Assembly: GCA_934691935.1 (NCBI GenBank)
Contig: CAKUTH010000002.1
Coordinates: forward strand, 186,001-250,000
DNA length: 64,000 nt
From: an uncultured Candidatus Melainabacteria bacterium
Lineage (GTDB): Bacteria > Cyanobacteriota > Vampirovibrionia > Gastranaerophilales > Gastranaerophilaceae
Direction: 5' to 3'
In this document: one piece after another, positions 1-7,513 of the stretch
Numbering within the stretch: position 1 is the first letter of the stretch
Layout: each line of letters opens with the position of its first letter
Notes under the pieces: model-generated
What the model was told of the DNA's origin: nothing
What the model saw: the letters and a program-made list of their open reading frames with translations, nothing else
Database searches by the model: none
Translations under genes and position numbers: made by a program

Positions 1-1
1 T

Positions 2-961
2 ATTGCAGAAGTTGACGCTCAAGTTGAAGAAGATGGAAAAATTACTCTACCTTCAAAAACATTGAATGAAATTGTTTCAAAACTTGGAGATAAATTAATT
101 TCTTTTGAAATGAATGAAGGCGAAACTACAGTTAACATTACTTGCCAAAATTCAAAATTTGATATTATCGGTATTTCTGCAACAGAATTTCCGCCTGAAT
201 TTTCTAACGTAAACATCAGTGAAAATGAAGGTTTTGATGTTGAAATAAGACCGTTTGTAAAAGCAGTTAAACAAGCAGGTTTTGCTGCCGCAAGTTACGA
301 AACAAGCAACCTTTTATCAGGTATAGTTTGCGACATTTCTTCAAACGTTATGGAAATAGCATCTACTGATGGCAATAGACTTGCAAGGGTTCGTGAAACT
401 ATTGACAATAAAGACAATCACTCAAAACAATTGATTATTCCGTCAAAAACACTGAATGAATTTATTAAAATGAGTAGTTTTATTGACGAAGACAGTGTAA
501 AAATATATACAGAAGACACAAAAATAATTATAAAATCAGAAAAAACATTGACTATTTCAAGACTTTTATCTGGTCAATTTCCAAAATATAATCAATTAAT
601 TCCGCAAGAAAGTCCAAAAGAAGCGCTTGTAAGTGTTTCTCAATTGATTTCAGCGTTGGAACGTGTTTCTATTATGGTTAATGAAAAAACAAGTATCGTA
701 AAACTTGAATTTAGCCATAATAATTTGAAATTGACAGCTGACACACCTGATTCAGGTAAGTCTGAAGAAAATCTTGATATTGAATACGCTGGAGAAGAAT
801 TAACAATCGCATTCAATTATAAATATGTTTTGGAAGCGTTAAAAAATATTGATAGTGACATTGTTAAGATTGGCTTGAATACTCCGCTTTCTGCAACAAT
901 GTTTAGACCAAACAGCGAAGAAGATTATGTTTGTTTGATTATGCCTGTTCAAATCAGATAA
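2..961 (+). CDS. dnaN: DNA polymerase III subunit beta (sliding clamp), 5' truncated by window edge
   Basis: The sliding clamp encircles DNA and tethers the replicative polymerase. The reading frame is open from the first bases of the window, so the N-terminal part (roughly 50 residues of a usual length near 370) lies upstream. About 319 residues are visible. The ending CLIMPVQIR matches the conserved clamp C-terminus (the usual VVMPMRL type), and an internal stretch around DGNRLARV is typical of the second clamp domain. The repeated PSKTLNE motif (in the first codons and again near residue 150) reflects the internal domain repetition of the clamp. It lies in tandem with a TrmB-like gene that has its own promoter. 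Identification is firm from family resemblance; only the start is missing. Confidence 0.95.
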   Translation: MAEVDAQVEEDGKITLPSKTLNEIVSKLGDKLISFEMNEGETTVNITCQNSKFDIIGISATEFPPEFSNVNISENEGFDVEIRPFVKAVKQAGFAAASYETSNLLSGIVCDISSNVMEIASTDGNRLARVRETIDNKDNHSKQLIIPSKTLNEFIKMSSFIDEDSVKIYTEDTKIIIKSEKTLTISRLLSGQFPKYNQLIPQESPKEALVSVSQLISALERVSIMVNEKTSIVKLEFSHNNLKLTADTPDSGKSEENLDIEYAGEELTIAFNYKYVLEALKNIDSDIVKIGLNTPLSATMFRPNSEEDYVCLIMPVQIR

Positions 962-982
962 TTTTTAAAAACAGTTTAAAAC

Positions 983-1011
983 TTGCAAGATATGAGAAAA
1001 TCGGCTAAACT
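983..1011 (+). promoter_or_regulatory. sigma-70 promoter for a leaderless TrmB-like gene
   Basis: A -35 box TTGCAA (983-988) and a -10 box TAAACT (1006-1011) are separated by 17 bp, and the ATG at 1018 begins 6 nt after the -10 box. The predicted transcription start therefore coincides with the start codon. No Shine-Dalgarno sequence is present. Confidence 0.7.
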
Positions 1012-1017
1012 CTTTTT

Positions 1018-1815
1018 ATGGATGAAATTATTGAAAAACTAAAGGAATTGGGTCTAAACGAATATCAATCAAAAGTTTATACAGCGCTTTTGAAAAAATT
1101 TCCTGCAACAGGTTATGAGATTAGCAAAATAGCAAATATTCCGCAGTCGAGGACTTATGATACTTTAAAATCATTAGAGAGCCTTCATATTGTAGTACCT
1201 TCTGGGACAAAACCAATTACCTACACACCAATAAAACCAAAAGAATTAACGAAAAGATATAAAAGAAAAATTGAAAATACAATAAATTTTTTGGACAAAA
1301 AACTCCCTGATATTAAAGAAAAAACATATACAGAACCGATTTTGACAATTTCAGGAAGAACAAAAATTGTTGATAAAATGATTGAATTAATAAAATCGGC
1401 AAAGAAATGTGTTTATATTTCGTTATTTGCTCAAGATTTTAAGTATTTAGAACAATACTTGCTGGATGCATACAACAGAGGTTTGGACGTAAAAATAGTT
1501 AAATACGACAAATTTATATGTAATTTTGGGAGAGTGTTTGAACATTCTGGAATTTCAATGTTAGAGCATTACAAATATGGAAAATTTGTATTTTTATCAA
1601 TAGATGATAGTGAAGGAATTTTTGGAGTAAGTGACCCGATTAAAAATAATTTTCCAGAGGTTACATGGACAAAAAATCCAGAAATAGTATTTTTAATAAA
1701 AGCATTCTGCGTGCATGATATGTATATGATTGATATTGAAGAAAACTTCCCTGAACAATTGAAATATTTTTATGGCGCAGGATTGAAAAAACTTCGTGAC
1801 AAAATTTTACATTAA
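1018..1815 (+). CDS. TrmB-family transcriptional regulator
   Basis: This 265-residue protein is a probable DNA-binding regulator. Residues about 8-75 form a winged helix-turn-helix of the TrmB type (LGLNEYQSKVYTALL, then IANIPQSRTYDTLKSLE). A short coiled linker follows, and the C-terminal half (from about residue 105) resembles the phospholipase-D-like sensor domain of TrmB proteins (ISGRTKIVDKMIELI, then YISLFAQDFKYLE). TrmB proteins usually sense sugars or other small ligands; no ligand can be named here. The gene sits alone between dnaN and tdk, with its own promoter whose -10 box ends 6 nt before the ATG, so the mRNA is probably leaderless. The family is best known from archaea, although bacterial members exist. 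Confidence 0.8.
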   Translation: MDEIIEKLKELGLNEYQSKVYTALLKKFPATGYEISKIANIPQSRTYDTLKSLESLHIVVPSGTKPITYTPIKPKELTKRYKRKIENTINFLDKKLPDIKEKTYTEPILTISGRTKIVDKMIELIKSAKKCVYISLFAQDFKYLEQYLLDAYNRGLDVKIVKYDKFICNFGRVFEHSGISMLEHYKYGKFVFLSIDDSEGIFGVSDPIKNNFPEVTWTKNPEIVFLIKAFCVHDMYMIDIEENFPEQLKYFYGAGLKKLRDKILH

Positions 1816-1871
1816 CTTTCAAAAAAAAATTCATGGATTTATAATAAAAAAGTAAAGAGATTTGAGGGGTT

Positions 1872-1925
1872 ATGAAAGGTTGCCACAGGAAATATGCAAC
1901 TTTGAGTAATCATAAACAATGGTAG
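1872..1925 (+). CDS. possible 17-residue leader peptide upstream of tdk
   Basis: A short reading frame (MKGCHRKYATLSNHKQW) starts at an ATG preceded by a strong ribosome-binding sequence, GAGGGG, about 6 nt upstream. Its stop codon (1923-1925) lies inside the ribosome-binding region of tdk, 7 nt before the tdk ATG. A -10 box TATAAT at 1840-1845 would place both on one transcript. The arrangement suggests translational coupling or leader-peptide control. It is a sequence-based guess and could be chance. Confidence 0.4.
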   Translation: MKGCHRKYATLSNHKQW

Positions 1926-1932
1926 GGAAAAA

Positions 1933-2553
1933 ATGGATTTCGGGTATAGTTTTGAATTAATTACAGGGCCTATGAGTTGCGGAAAAACCGAGGAACTTTT
2001 AAGAAGAATTAGACGTTCAATTATTGCAAAAAGAAAGGTGAAAGTAATTTCTCCAGATATTGATACGCGTGCAAAAGGTGATTATATAGAGTCAAGAAAC
2101 GGCTTGTGGTTAGACGCGATTAAGGTAAAACACGCAATTCAAATTATGAGTGTTGTAAAACCAGATGATGAAGTTATTGCAATAGATGAATTACAGTTTT
2201 TTGATAGCAACATTGTAAAAGTAATTTCAAAACTAATGAATGAAGGTAAAAAAGTTATCGGAACTGGTTTAGAGTTAGATTTTAAAGCAGAACCGTTTGG
2301 AAGTATGCCAGAATTGATGTGTATCGCAACAAAAGTCGATAAACTTCACGCTGTATGTATGAAATGCGGTTGCGAACACGCAACTCGTACACAAAGATTA
2401 ATTGACGGTAAACCCGCAGACAAAAATTCACCATTGATTATGATTGGCGGAGATGAAACCTATGAGGCTCGTTGTATAAAATGTTACGAACTTCCAGATG
2501 TAGAAACAGAAAAGAAAAAACGCGGATTTAAACTTTTAAATTTTGAACATTAA
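1933..2553 (+). CDS. tdk: thymidine kinase (type II)
   Basis: This enzyme phosphorylates thymidine with ATP in the pyrimidine salvage pathway, in the cytoplasm. The 206-residue protein has the P-loop GPMSCGKTEELLRR at about residues 12-25 and the Walker-B-like IDELQFF near residue 86. Two Cys-x2-Cys pairs (CMKC near 147 and CIKC near 186) form the structural zinc site of type II kinases. Length fits the family. The start is supported by GGTAGGG about 6 nt upstream. It may be translationally coupled to the short leader frame ending just before it. Confidence 0.95.
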   Translation: MDFGYSFELITGPMSCGKTEELLRRIRRSIIAKRKVKVISPDIDTRAKGDYIESRNGLWLDAIKVKHAIQIMSVVKPDDEVIAIDELQFFDSNIVKVISKLMNEGKKVIGTGLELDFKAEPFGSMPELMCIATKVDKLHAVCMKCGCEHATRTQRLIDGKPADKNSPLIMIGGDETYEARCIKCYELPDVETEKKKRGFKLLNFEH

Positions 2554-2585
2554 AAGAAGGCACTGGGGCACTAGGGTTGTTACGG

Positions 2586-2619
2586 AGTAAGGAAGTAAGT
2601 AGGTTAGTAAGTTAGTAAG
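2586..2619. repeat. GTAA/GTTAGTAAG-type dispersed repeat tract
   Basis: The tract is built from AGTAAG, AAGTAAGTAG and GTTAGTAAG units. Similar tracts occur at 36571-36648, 36809-36843, 48740-48771, 50224-50313, 51642-51676, 51881-51915 and 61215-61252. Confidence 0.8.
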
Positions 2620-2682
2620 AAATTACGCAATGCTATCCCTCTCCCATCATAAGGGCGAGGGTATAGTCGCATGTTCCTTCCC

Positions 2683-2711
2683 TTTTTAAGGGAGCGGATT
2701 TGCGTACGAAC
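2683..2711. repeat. 29-bp dispersed intergenic repeat, copy 1
   Basis: The core (five T then AAGGGAGCGG and TTTGCGTACGAAC-like sequence) is identical to 3663-3691. The nearby CCCTTTTTAAGGG is a small palindrome. Confidence 0.8.
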
Positions 2712-2965
2712 GAAGCAAAGCGAGTTCGGATAGCGAGCAGATTGAGCACACTGTTGCAAAGCAACATGTGCGAAACTCTGTGAGCGTGGAGCAAATCCAA
2801 GACAAGGTTAGGATGGGTTATTTTGTGACAATACTCGTCATGCTGAACTCGTTTCAGCATCTCCAGTTTTTGACTATGAAATATCCCAATTTTATCTAAA
2901 AATCCTAATTGTAACGAAATGTAAAAATGAATTTAAAAATGCCCCAAACCCTGTCATAATGCCTC

Positions 2966-2985
2966 TATGCTATGCTATGCTATGC
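2966..2985. repeat. TATGC pentanucleotide tandem repeat, four units
   Basis: Four perfect tandem copies of TATGC occur between tdk and the 156-residue hypothetical gene. No function can be assigned. Confidence 0.85.
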
Positions 2986-3086
2986 TGGGCGGGGCTCTGT
3001 GTCAATCTTTTCGGGGTTAATGTTTTTATAAAAGGTAGGGAAATCGATTTTTCAAAGGGTTAAGATTAAGGAAAGGAAGATTATTT

Positions 3087-3557
3087 ATGAACGGTATGGC
3101 AATTACAAAAGTATTGAAAAGTGGTTATAAGGTTGTAACATCTACTACTAAGGGGGCATTGGGCGAAAAAAATCTAACTCAGACTTTAACTAATGTTTAT
3201 GCGCCAAACGGGAAACTTGTTTTATCAAGAAATAAAGGAGTGTTCAAAAATTGGGATTCAGGTTCTACAATGATGAAATTACCTGATGGCATTAAAGGTA
3301 ATTTTATAGCTAGAAATACCGAGATATACCCACCAAATATTTTAGGTGGTGCTCCAAAATACGATTCTGTGTGTATCACCAAAGATACTTTTCGACCTAA
3401 AAATGCAGGAAATATGTCGTTTGTAAGTGGTTCAACCATTGACCAAAATGGTTATATATATGGACATTCTTTAAAATATAATGAACCGATAAAGACAGCA
3501 ATTAATCCAGAAAAACATTCAATAGTTGAAAGTCTTATAAAAAAAGTATTTGGTTAA
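3087..3557 (+). CDS. hypothetical protein, 156 residues
   Basis: I do not recognise this protein. It has no signal peptide or membrane segment. Composition is rich in Gly, Asn and Lys, with short repeated basic and polar turns (PNGKLVLSRNKGVFKNW, then DQNGYIYGHSLKYNEP) that look like strands of a small beta-rich or toggle-like fold. The start is supported by an AAGGAAAGGAAG ribosome-binding stretch; a second ATG lies three codons later. A Rho-independent terminator follows at 3585-3622. It stands alone between tdk and lepA inside a repeat-rich area, and is probably a lineage-specific gene. Confidence 0.6.
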   Translation: MNGMAITKVLKSGYKVVTSTTKGALGEKNLTQTLTNVYAPNGKLVLSRNKGVFKNWDSGSTMMKLPDGIKGNFIARNTEIYPPNILGGAPKYDSVCITKDTFRPKNAGNMSFVSGSTIDQNGYIYGHSLKYNEPIKTAINPEKHSIVESLIKKVFG

Positions 3558-3584
3558 TTTGACGTAAATGCAAGAAAAAATGAA

Positions 3585-3622
3585 CAAGGTGGAGAAAACG
3601 AAAGTGTCTTCACCTTGTTTTA
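3585..3622 (+). terminator. Rho-independent terminator
   Basis: CAAGGTG (3585-3591) pairs with CACCTTG (3611-3617) and is followed by TTTTAT. It ends the 156-residue hypothetical gene. Confidence 0.8.
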
Positions 3623-3662
3623 TATTTGTGAGTTAGGGTGAAAAACAGCTGGATTATTTCCT

Positions 3663-3691
3663 TTTTTAAGGGAGCGGATTTGCGTACGAAC
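3663..3691. repeat. 29-bp dispersed intergenic repeat, copy 2
   Basis: Identical over 29 bp to 2683-2711, so the two copies flank the 156-residue hypothetical gene in direct orientation. Confidence 0.8.
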
Positions 3692-3777
3692 AGACTTTGT
3701 CACCCTGAATTTATCGTTTTATTTACCCTGTTACCTTAAAAATTGTCTTATTATTTTTTTCTTAATCATCATCTTTA

Positions 3778-3786
3778 TGCTATAAT
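3778..3786 (+). promoter_or_regulatory. extended -10 promoter of lepA
   Basis: TGC-TATAAT is a perfect extended -10 element. The lepA ATG follows after 7 nt (3787-3793), with no Shine-Dalgarno sequence, so a leaderless transcript is predicted. Confidence 0.75.
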
Positions 3787-3793
3787 AAAAAAC

Positions 3794-5596
3794 ATGAAAT
3801 ACAGAGAAAATGTAAGGAATTTTTGTATCATTGCCCACATTGACCATGGTAAGTCTACTTTGGCAGATCGTTTGTTGGAAAAAACAGGGACGGTTACTCA
3901 ACGTGATATGCAAAATCAAATTATGGATTCAATGGATATTGAACGTGAACGCGGAATTACCATAAAATTGAATTCTGCCAGAATGAGTTACAAAGCAAAA
4001 GATGGCAAAAATTATGAACTTAATTTGATTGATACACCAGGACACGTAGATTTTTCTTACGAGGTTTCACGTTCTCTCGCGGCTTGCGAAGGTGCTTTGC
4101 TAATCGTTGATGCTACACAAGGCGTTGAAGCTCAAACTCTGGCAAATGTTTACCTTGCAATAGAACAAAATTTGGAAATAATCCCTGTGATTAATAAAAT
4201 AGATCTTCCTTCAGCAGATGTTGAGAGAGTTAAAGAAGAAATAGAAGAAGTTTTAGGGATTGACGCATCTTTGGCAATTCCTGTTAGCGCAAAAGCTGGG
4301 ATTGGAATTGAGGAAGTTTTGGAATCTGTTGTGGAATTAATTCCACCACCAGTTGATAATTCCGAAAAACCACTCAGAGCAATGGTTTTTGATAGTGCCT
4401 ATGACCAATATTTGGGAACACTTTGTTTCTTTAAGATTATGGACGGAAAAATTAAACTTGGCGACAAAGTTAAGTTTATGGCATCAGGAAAAGAATATGA
4501 TGTTGTAGAACTCGGATATCAAACTCCGACAAGAGTTCAGGTGAACGAACTTGTTTGTGGTGATGTTGGATATTTTGCGGGCTCAATAAAAGAATTAACA
4601 AGATTTGTGGGTGATACAATTACAACAGTTGAAAATCCTGCAAAAGAACCGCTTTCAGGGTATAAAGAAGCATTGCCAATGGTATTTTCAGGTATGTATC
4701 CAGTTGATAACGATGATTATGCGGATTTAAAAGACGCTTTGGAAAAATTAAAATTAAATGATAGCAGTATTACATTTGAGCCTGAAACATCATCAGCATT
4801 GGGTTTTGGTTTCCGTTGCGGATTTTTGGGAATGCTTCATATGGAAATCGCTCAAGAAAGATTGGAGCGTGAATACGGACTTTCTCTTGTAACAACAGCA
4901 CCTTCTGTTGTTTACCACGTGTACAAAACGAATGGAGAAATGGTTGAAATCGACAACCCAGCAAATCTTCCACCAGCTCAGTTGAGAGATTACATTGAAG
5001 AACCTTATGTAAAAGTTCAAATCATTGCACCAAAAGATTATGTCGGAACATTAATGGATTTGGCACAAACAAAGCGCGGTATATTTATTAATATGTCATA
5101 TATTGATAAAATTCGCGCTTGTTTGGATTATGAAATTCCGTTGAGTGAAGTGATTACAGATTTTTATGACCAATTAAAATCGCGTACACAAGGTTATGCA
5201 AGTATGGATTATGAATTCAAGGATTATAAACGCTCAAAACTTGTTAAATTGGATATTATGCTTGCAGGAGAAGTTGTTGATGCGCTTTCAGTGATTTGTC
5301 ACGAAGATAGTGCTTTTTATATTGGTCAAAAACTAACCGCAAAATTGAAAGAAATAATTCCGCGTCAGTTGTTTGAAGTGCCAATACAAGCAGCGGTAGG
5401 CGGTAGAGTAATTGCCAGAACAAACATCAAAGCAATGCGAAAAAACGTTTTGGACAAATGTTATGGTGGCGACATTTCGCGTAAGAGAAAACTTTTGGAA
5501 AAACAAAAGAAAGGTAAAAAACGAATGAAGTCAGTCGGACGTGTAGAAGTTCCACAAGAAGCGTTTATGGCTGTACTTAGTCTTGATGAAGAATAA
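3794..5596 (+). CDS. lepA: elongation factor 4 (ribosomal back-translocase)
   Basis: LepA/EF4 is a translational GTPase that acts on stalled or mis-translocated ribosomes. The 600-residue product has the G1 motif AHIDHGKSTLADRL near residue 15, the G3 motif DTPGHVDF, the G4 motif NKIDLPSAD, and the LepA-specific C-terminal domain (RKNVLDKCYGGDISRKRKLL). I place the start at 3794 because the protein then has the normal LepA N-terminus; an upstream ATG at 3743 in the same frame would add 17 hydrophobic residues that overlap the promoter. The 3' end overlaps the convergent LuxR-type gene by 20 bp. Confidence 0.96.
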   Translation: MKYRENVRNFCIIAHIDHGKSTLADRLLEKTGTVTQRDMQNQIMDSMDIERERGITIKLNSARMSYKAKDGKNYELNLIDTPGHVDFSYEVSRSLAACEGALLIVDATQGVEAQTLANVYLAIEQNLEIIPVINKIDLPSADVERVKEEIEEVLGIDASLAIPVSAKAGIGIEEVLESVVELIPPPVDNSEKPLRAMVFDSAYDQYLGTLCFFKIMDGKIKLGDKVKFMASGKEYDVVELGYQTPTRVQVNELVCGDVGYFAGSIKELTRFVGDTITTVENPAKEPLSGYKEALPMVFSGMYPVDNDDYADLKDALEKLKLNDSSITFEPETSSALGFGFRCGFLGMLHMEIAQERLEREYGLSLVTTAPSVVYHVYKTNGEMVEIDNPANLPPAQLRDYIEEPYVKVQIIAPKDYVGTLMDLAQTKRGIFINMSYIDKIRACLDYEIPLSEVITDFYDQLKSRTQGYASMDYEFKDYKRSKLVKLDIMLAGEVVDALSVICHEDSAFYIGQKLTAKLKEIIPRQLFEVPIQAAVGGRVIARTNIKAMRKNVLDKCYGGDISRKRKLLEKQKKGKKRMKSVGRVEVPQEAFMAVLSLDEE

Positions 5597-5816
5597 TTTT
5601 TTTACCATATATTTTGGCAACAGCTTGTGTTCTGTTTTTAACTCCGAGTTTCTCGTAAATTTTGGTCAAATTGACTTTGACTGTAGAAAGGCTAATGTGC
5701 AAAGCATTGGCTATTTCTTCGTTTTTCATACCATTTAGAAGTAGATAAATTATGTCAGTTTCTCTATGTGTAAAGTCCTGACAAATGTGTGCTTCTCTTG
5801 TTTTCATTTCTTCCAT
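5577..5816 (-). CDS. small LuxR/GerE-type helix-turn-helix protein
   Basis: This 79-residue protein is essentially a stand-alone LuxR-type DNA-binding domain: FTHRETDIIYLLLNGMKNEE, then ALHISLSTVKVNLTKIYEKL and NRTQAVAK. The conserved recognition helix (STVKVNLTKIYEKLGV) is intact. It lacks a receiver or ligand-binding domain, so it may depend on a partner or act constitutively. A plausible promoter on the minus strand reads TTGTAA, 16 bp, TAGAAT, upstream of 5830. Its end overlaps lepA convergently. Confidence 0.8.
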   Translation of the reverse strand: MEEMKTREAHICQDFTHRETDIIYLLLNGMKNEEIANALHISLSTVKVNLTKIYEKLGVKNRTQAVAKIYGKKIILHQD

Positions 5817-6037
5817 ATCATAAATTAACTTTTTTTCATTCTATCAAAATAAAAAATATTTACAATTGGACGAAGGTATAAAGTATGTCACAGTGTGAAT
5901 AAAAAAAGCAAATGTTAACAAATGTTACAGAGTATGTATAAAATATATACGAATTACGCAATTTTTACATACAAAATTACTTTATATAAATATGGAAATC
6001 AATTTTATAGGAAATTGAACAGAGATTATAAGAAAAC

Positions 6038-6047
6038 GTGAGTAAAC
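6038..6047. repeat. inverted-repeat arm upstream of gene 6070-6531
   Basis: GTGAGTAAAC is the exact reverse complement of GTTTACTCAC at 6548-6557, so the two arms enclose the gene and could pair in the mRNA. Confidence 0.6.
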
Positions 6048-6069
6048 AAAGAAACGGAGAAATGGAATT

Positions 6070-6531
6070 ATGACATCTATTAATGGAAATTTTGGCTTAT
6101 TTGGTAACAATGGCGACAAAAGAGTTGGTCAACAAAAAGGATTACAAAAACCTGCAGAAGTAAAAACAAATGTTCCTGTAGGTAAAGCAGAAAGTGTTGA
6201 GCATAAAGAATTAGGTGATAAATTATTAGATTCTGCCAACTTTTACGCTCCGATGGGTATAAGTTTAGGAGCAACAAAAAAACCAGAAGCAGGAAGTTTG
6301 GAAGATTTAGATAAAACTGTACATTCATTGGATATTAAAAAAGCAGATTTGAATGATAGAAAACAAGTAGCAAGTCTTAATCCAACTTCATTAACAAGTT
6401 TTTATGCATTAAAAGATGTAGATACATATGGAGCATTAGAAGCGCTTACAATTGACAGTTTTTTAAATGAAAAAATGCCTATCGCAATGCTAAATGATAT
6501 TCTAGCAGAAGTTGAGATTAAAAAAGCCTAA
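6070..6531 (+). CDS. hypothetical protein, 153 residues
   Basis: The protein is not recognised. The N-terminal 50 residues are Gly/Asn/Lys-rich and probably disordered (NGNFGLFGNNGDKRVGQQKG). The C-terminal part (from about residue 95) is predicted helical (LTSFYALKDVDTYGALEALT, then MPIAMLNDILAEVEIKKA). There is no signal peptide. The ribosome-binding sequence is within AAACGGAGAAATGG. The gene is framed by complementary 10-nt arms and a terminator. The gene at 6978-7415 has the same layout, size and disordered-then-helical design, so the two may be distant relatives. Confidence 0.65.
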   Translation: MTSINGNFGLFGNNGDKRVGQQKGLQKPAEVKTNVPVGKAESVEHKELGDKLLDSANFYAPMGISLGATKKPEAGSLEDLDKTVHSLDIKKADLNDRKQVASLNPTSLTSFYALKDVDTYGALEALTIDSFLNEKMPIAMLNDILAEVEIKKA

Positions 6532-6567
6532 TTTTCAACAAATAAACGTTTACTCACATACATATAT

Positions 6568-6600
6568 AACCGACTGCCAAAAAGGTCGGTTATTTTTTTA
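6568..6600 (+). terminator. Rho-independent terminator
   Basis: AACCGAC (6568-6574) pairs with GTCGGTT (6585-6591), followed by ATTTTTTT. Confidence 0.85.
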
Positions 6601-6608
6601 CTACAGGG

Positions 6609-6637
6609 TTGACAAATATATAAAAATAGTAAATAAT
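6609..6637 (+). promoter_or_regulatory. sigma-70 promoter of a candidate small RNA
   Basis: A perfect -35 TTGACA (6609-6614), a 17-bp spacer and AATAAT (6632-6637). No gene start follows; instead a structured segment and an intrinsic terminator do. Confidence 0.65.
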
Positions 6638-6643
6638 GTGAAC

Positions 6644-6756
6644 ATAGGGGCAAGCCCCAAGCAAGTTACATTTACTTGAGGCTTGACTTAGTACCCTATA
6701 ACCAAATTAATAGAATATTTAAAACCGTTATAATTACCGTTATAACGGTTTTTATT
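6644..6756 (+). ncRNA. candidate small structured RNA (about 110 nt)
   Basis: Downstream of a consensus promoter, three nested complementary pairs form one long hairpin: ATAGGG (6644-6649) with CCCTAT (6694-6699), CAAGCC (6651-6656) with GGCTTG (6680-6685), and CAAGT (6662-6666) with ACTTG (6674-6678), separated by asymmetric bulges. A strong terminator follows (AAAACCGTTATAA at 6721-6733 pairs with TTATAACGGTTTT at 6740-6752). No reading frame fits in it. The function is unknown; I do not match it to a named RNA family. Confidence 0.55.
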
Positions 6757-6946
6757 ATTTCATTGGTCATTTTTACCACCCCCTCTCCACCGTTTTCTTA
6801 GTAAAATACGTGTGTGGGTGGGTATGGTAGGTACTACCCGTTAATTCATCTTATTAAAAATATTATACATTATCTTTTTGTAAATATTTCTTAATAAATC
6901 TTGTATTTTAATTAAAGAAAATTAAAAACATGACCGATAGAGATAA

Positions 6947-6956
6947 TGTGAGTAAT
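6947..6956. repeat. inverted-repeat arm upstream of gene 6978-7415
   Basis: TGTGAGTAAT is the exact reverse complement of ATTACTCACA at 7434-7443. The bases that differ from the 6038/6548 pair differ in a matching way on both sides. Confidence 0.6.
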
Positions 6957-6977
6957 TAAAAAGTGGAGAAACGGAAA

Positions 6978-7415
6978 ATGAAAAAAGTTAACGGAAATGA
7001 CGGCAACGGACAAAACGTAAATGAACTAAAGGCTTATTATGAAGCCATTAGAGCAAAAAATGCAGGTAAACAAGAAGAAGTAAAAGAAGTAAAACCAGTA
7101 TTAGACTTCAAACCTGAAAAAGTTGAAGTAAGCGCATTGGATGCAACAGCTGCACAGATTTGGGGTGTACAACTTTCTAATGTTGACAAATCAGACAAAG
7201 CTACAACAAAAAGAATGGAACAAGCATTTGCAACATCACAATTTATGGCATCATTAGATGAATTACAAGGAATTGAACAAGACAACGACTTTGCATCTTT
7301 CGCATTTGCAAACATAAAAGGCGTTGATCCTGACAAATTGCAAAGATATATGGGCAAACCACTTGGTGAAGAAACAGCAAATGGTATGCTAGGATTTATG
7401 AATGCGTTAGCTTAA
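6978..7415 (+). CDS. hypothetical protein, 145 residues
   Basis: The protein is not recognised. A basic, Asn/Gly-rich N-terminus (KKVNGNDGNGQNVNELKAYY) is followed by a charged linker and helices (ATTKRMEQAFATSQFMASLDE, shortened here). There is no signal peptide or membrane segment. I chose the ATG at 6978 because GGAGAAACGG lies just upstream; a GTG at 6963 would fall inside that ribosome-binding sequence. Like the gene at 6070 it is enclosed by complementary 10-nt arms and ends in a terminator. Confidence 0.65.
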   Translation: MKKVNGNDGNGQNVNELKAYYEAIRAKNAGKQEEVKEVKPVLDFKPEKVEVSALDATAAQIWGVQLSNVDKSDKATTKRMEQAFATSQFMASLDELQGIEQDNDFASFAFANIKGVDPDKLQRYMGKPLGEETANGMLGFMNALA

Positions 7416-7449
7416 CTTATAAAATATACATTTATTACTCACACATTTT

Positions 7450-7478
7450 AAAGACTGACTTTATGTCGGTCTTTTTAT
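7450..7478 (+). terminator. Rho-independent terminator
   Basis: AAAGAC-TGAC pairs imperfectly with GTC-GGTCTTT and is followed by TTTATTT. It abuts the -35 box of dnaG. Confidence 0.8.
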
Positions 7479-7507
7479 TTGATAAATATTTTTGTTAATG
7501 CTAGAAT
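7479..7507 (+). promoter_or_regulatory. sigma-70 promoter of dnaG-rpoD
   Basis: TTGATA (7479-7484), a 17-bp spacer, and TAGAAT (7502-7507) with an extended TGC. The dnaG ATG starts 6 nt later and there is no Shine-Dalgarno sequence. Confidence 0.8.
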
Positions 7508-7513
7508 ACTGGT

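Larger units (their letters stand above)
2554..3086. other. repeat-rich intergenic region without a convincing gene
   Basis: This 530-bp stretch holds a GTAA-type tract (2586-2619), a fragment with copies elsewhere in the window (2683-2711, also 3663-3691), a 15-nt segment AAGGTTAGGATGGGT (2804-2818) whose complement recurs at 51754-51768, and four tandem TATGC units. An open frame on the minus strand at 2633-2860 is made of these repeats and has no protein-like features. The promoter for the next gene probably lies near TATAAA at about 3026. Confidence 0.7.

Noticed and set aside
2633..2860. Open frame of 75 codons on the minus strand
   Set aside because: It runs through dispersed repeats shared with other intergenic regions and has no protein-like composition or ribosome-binding sequence.
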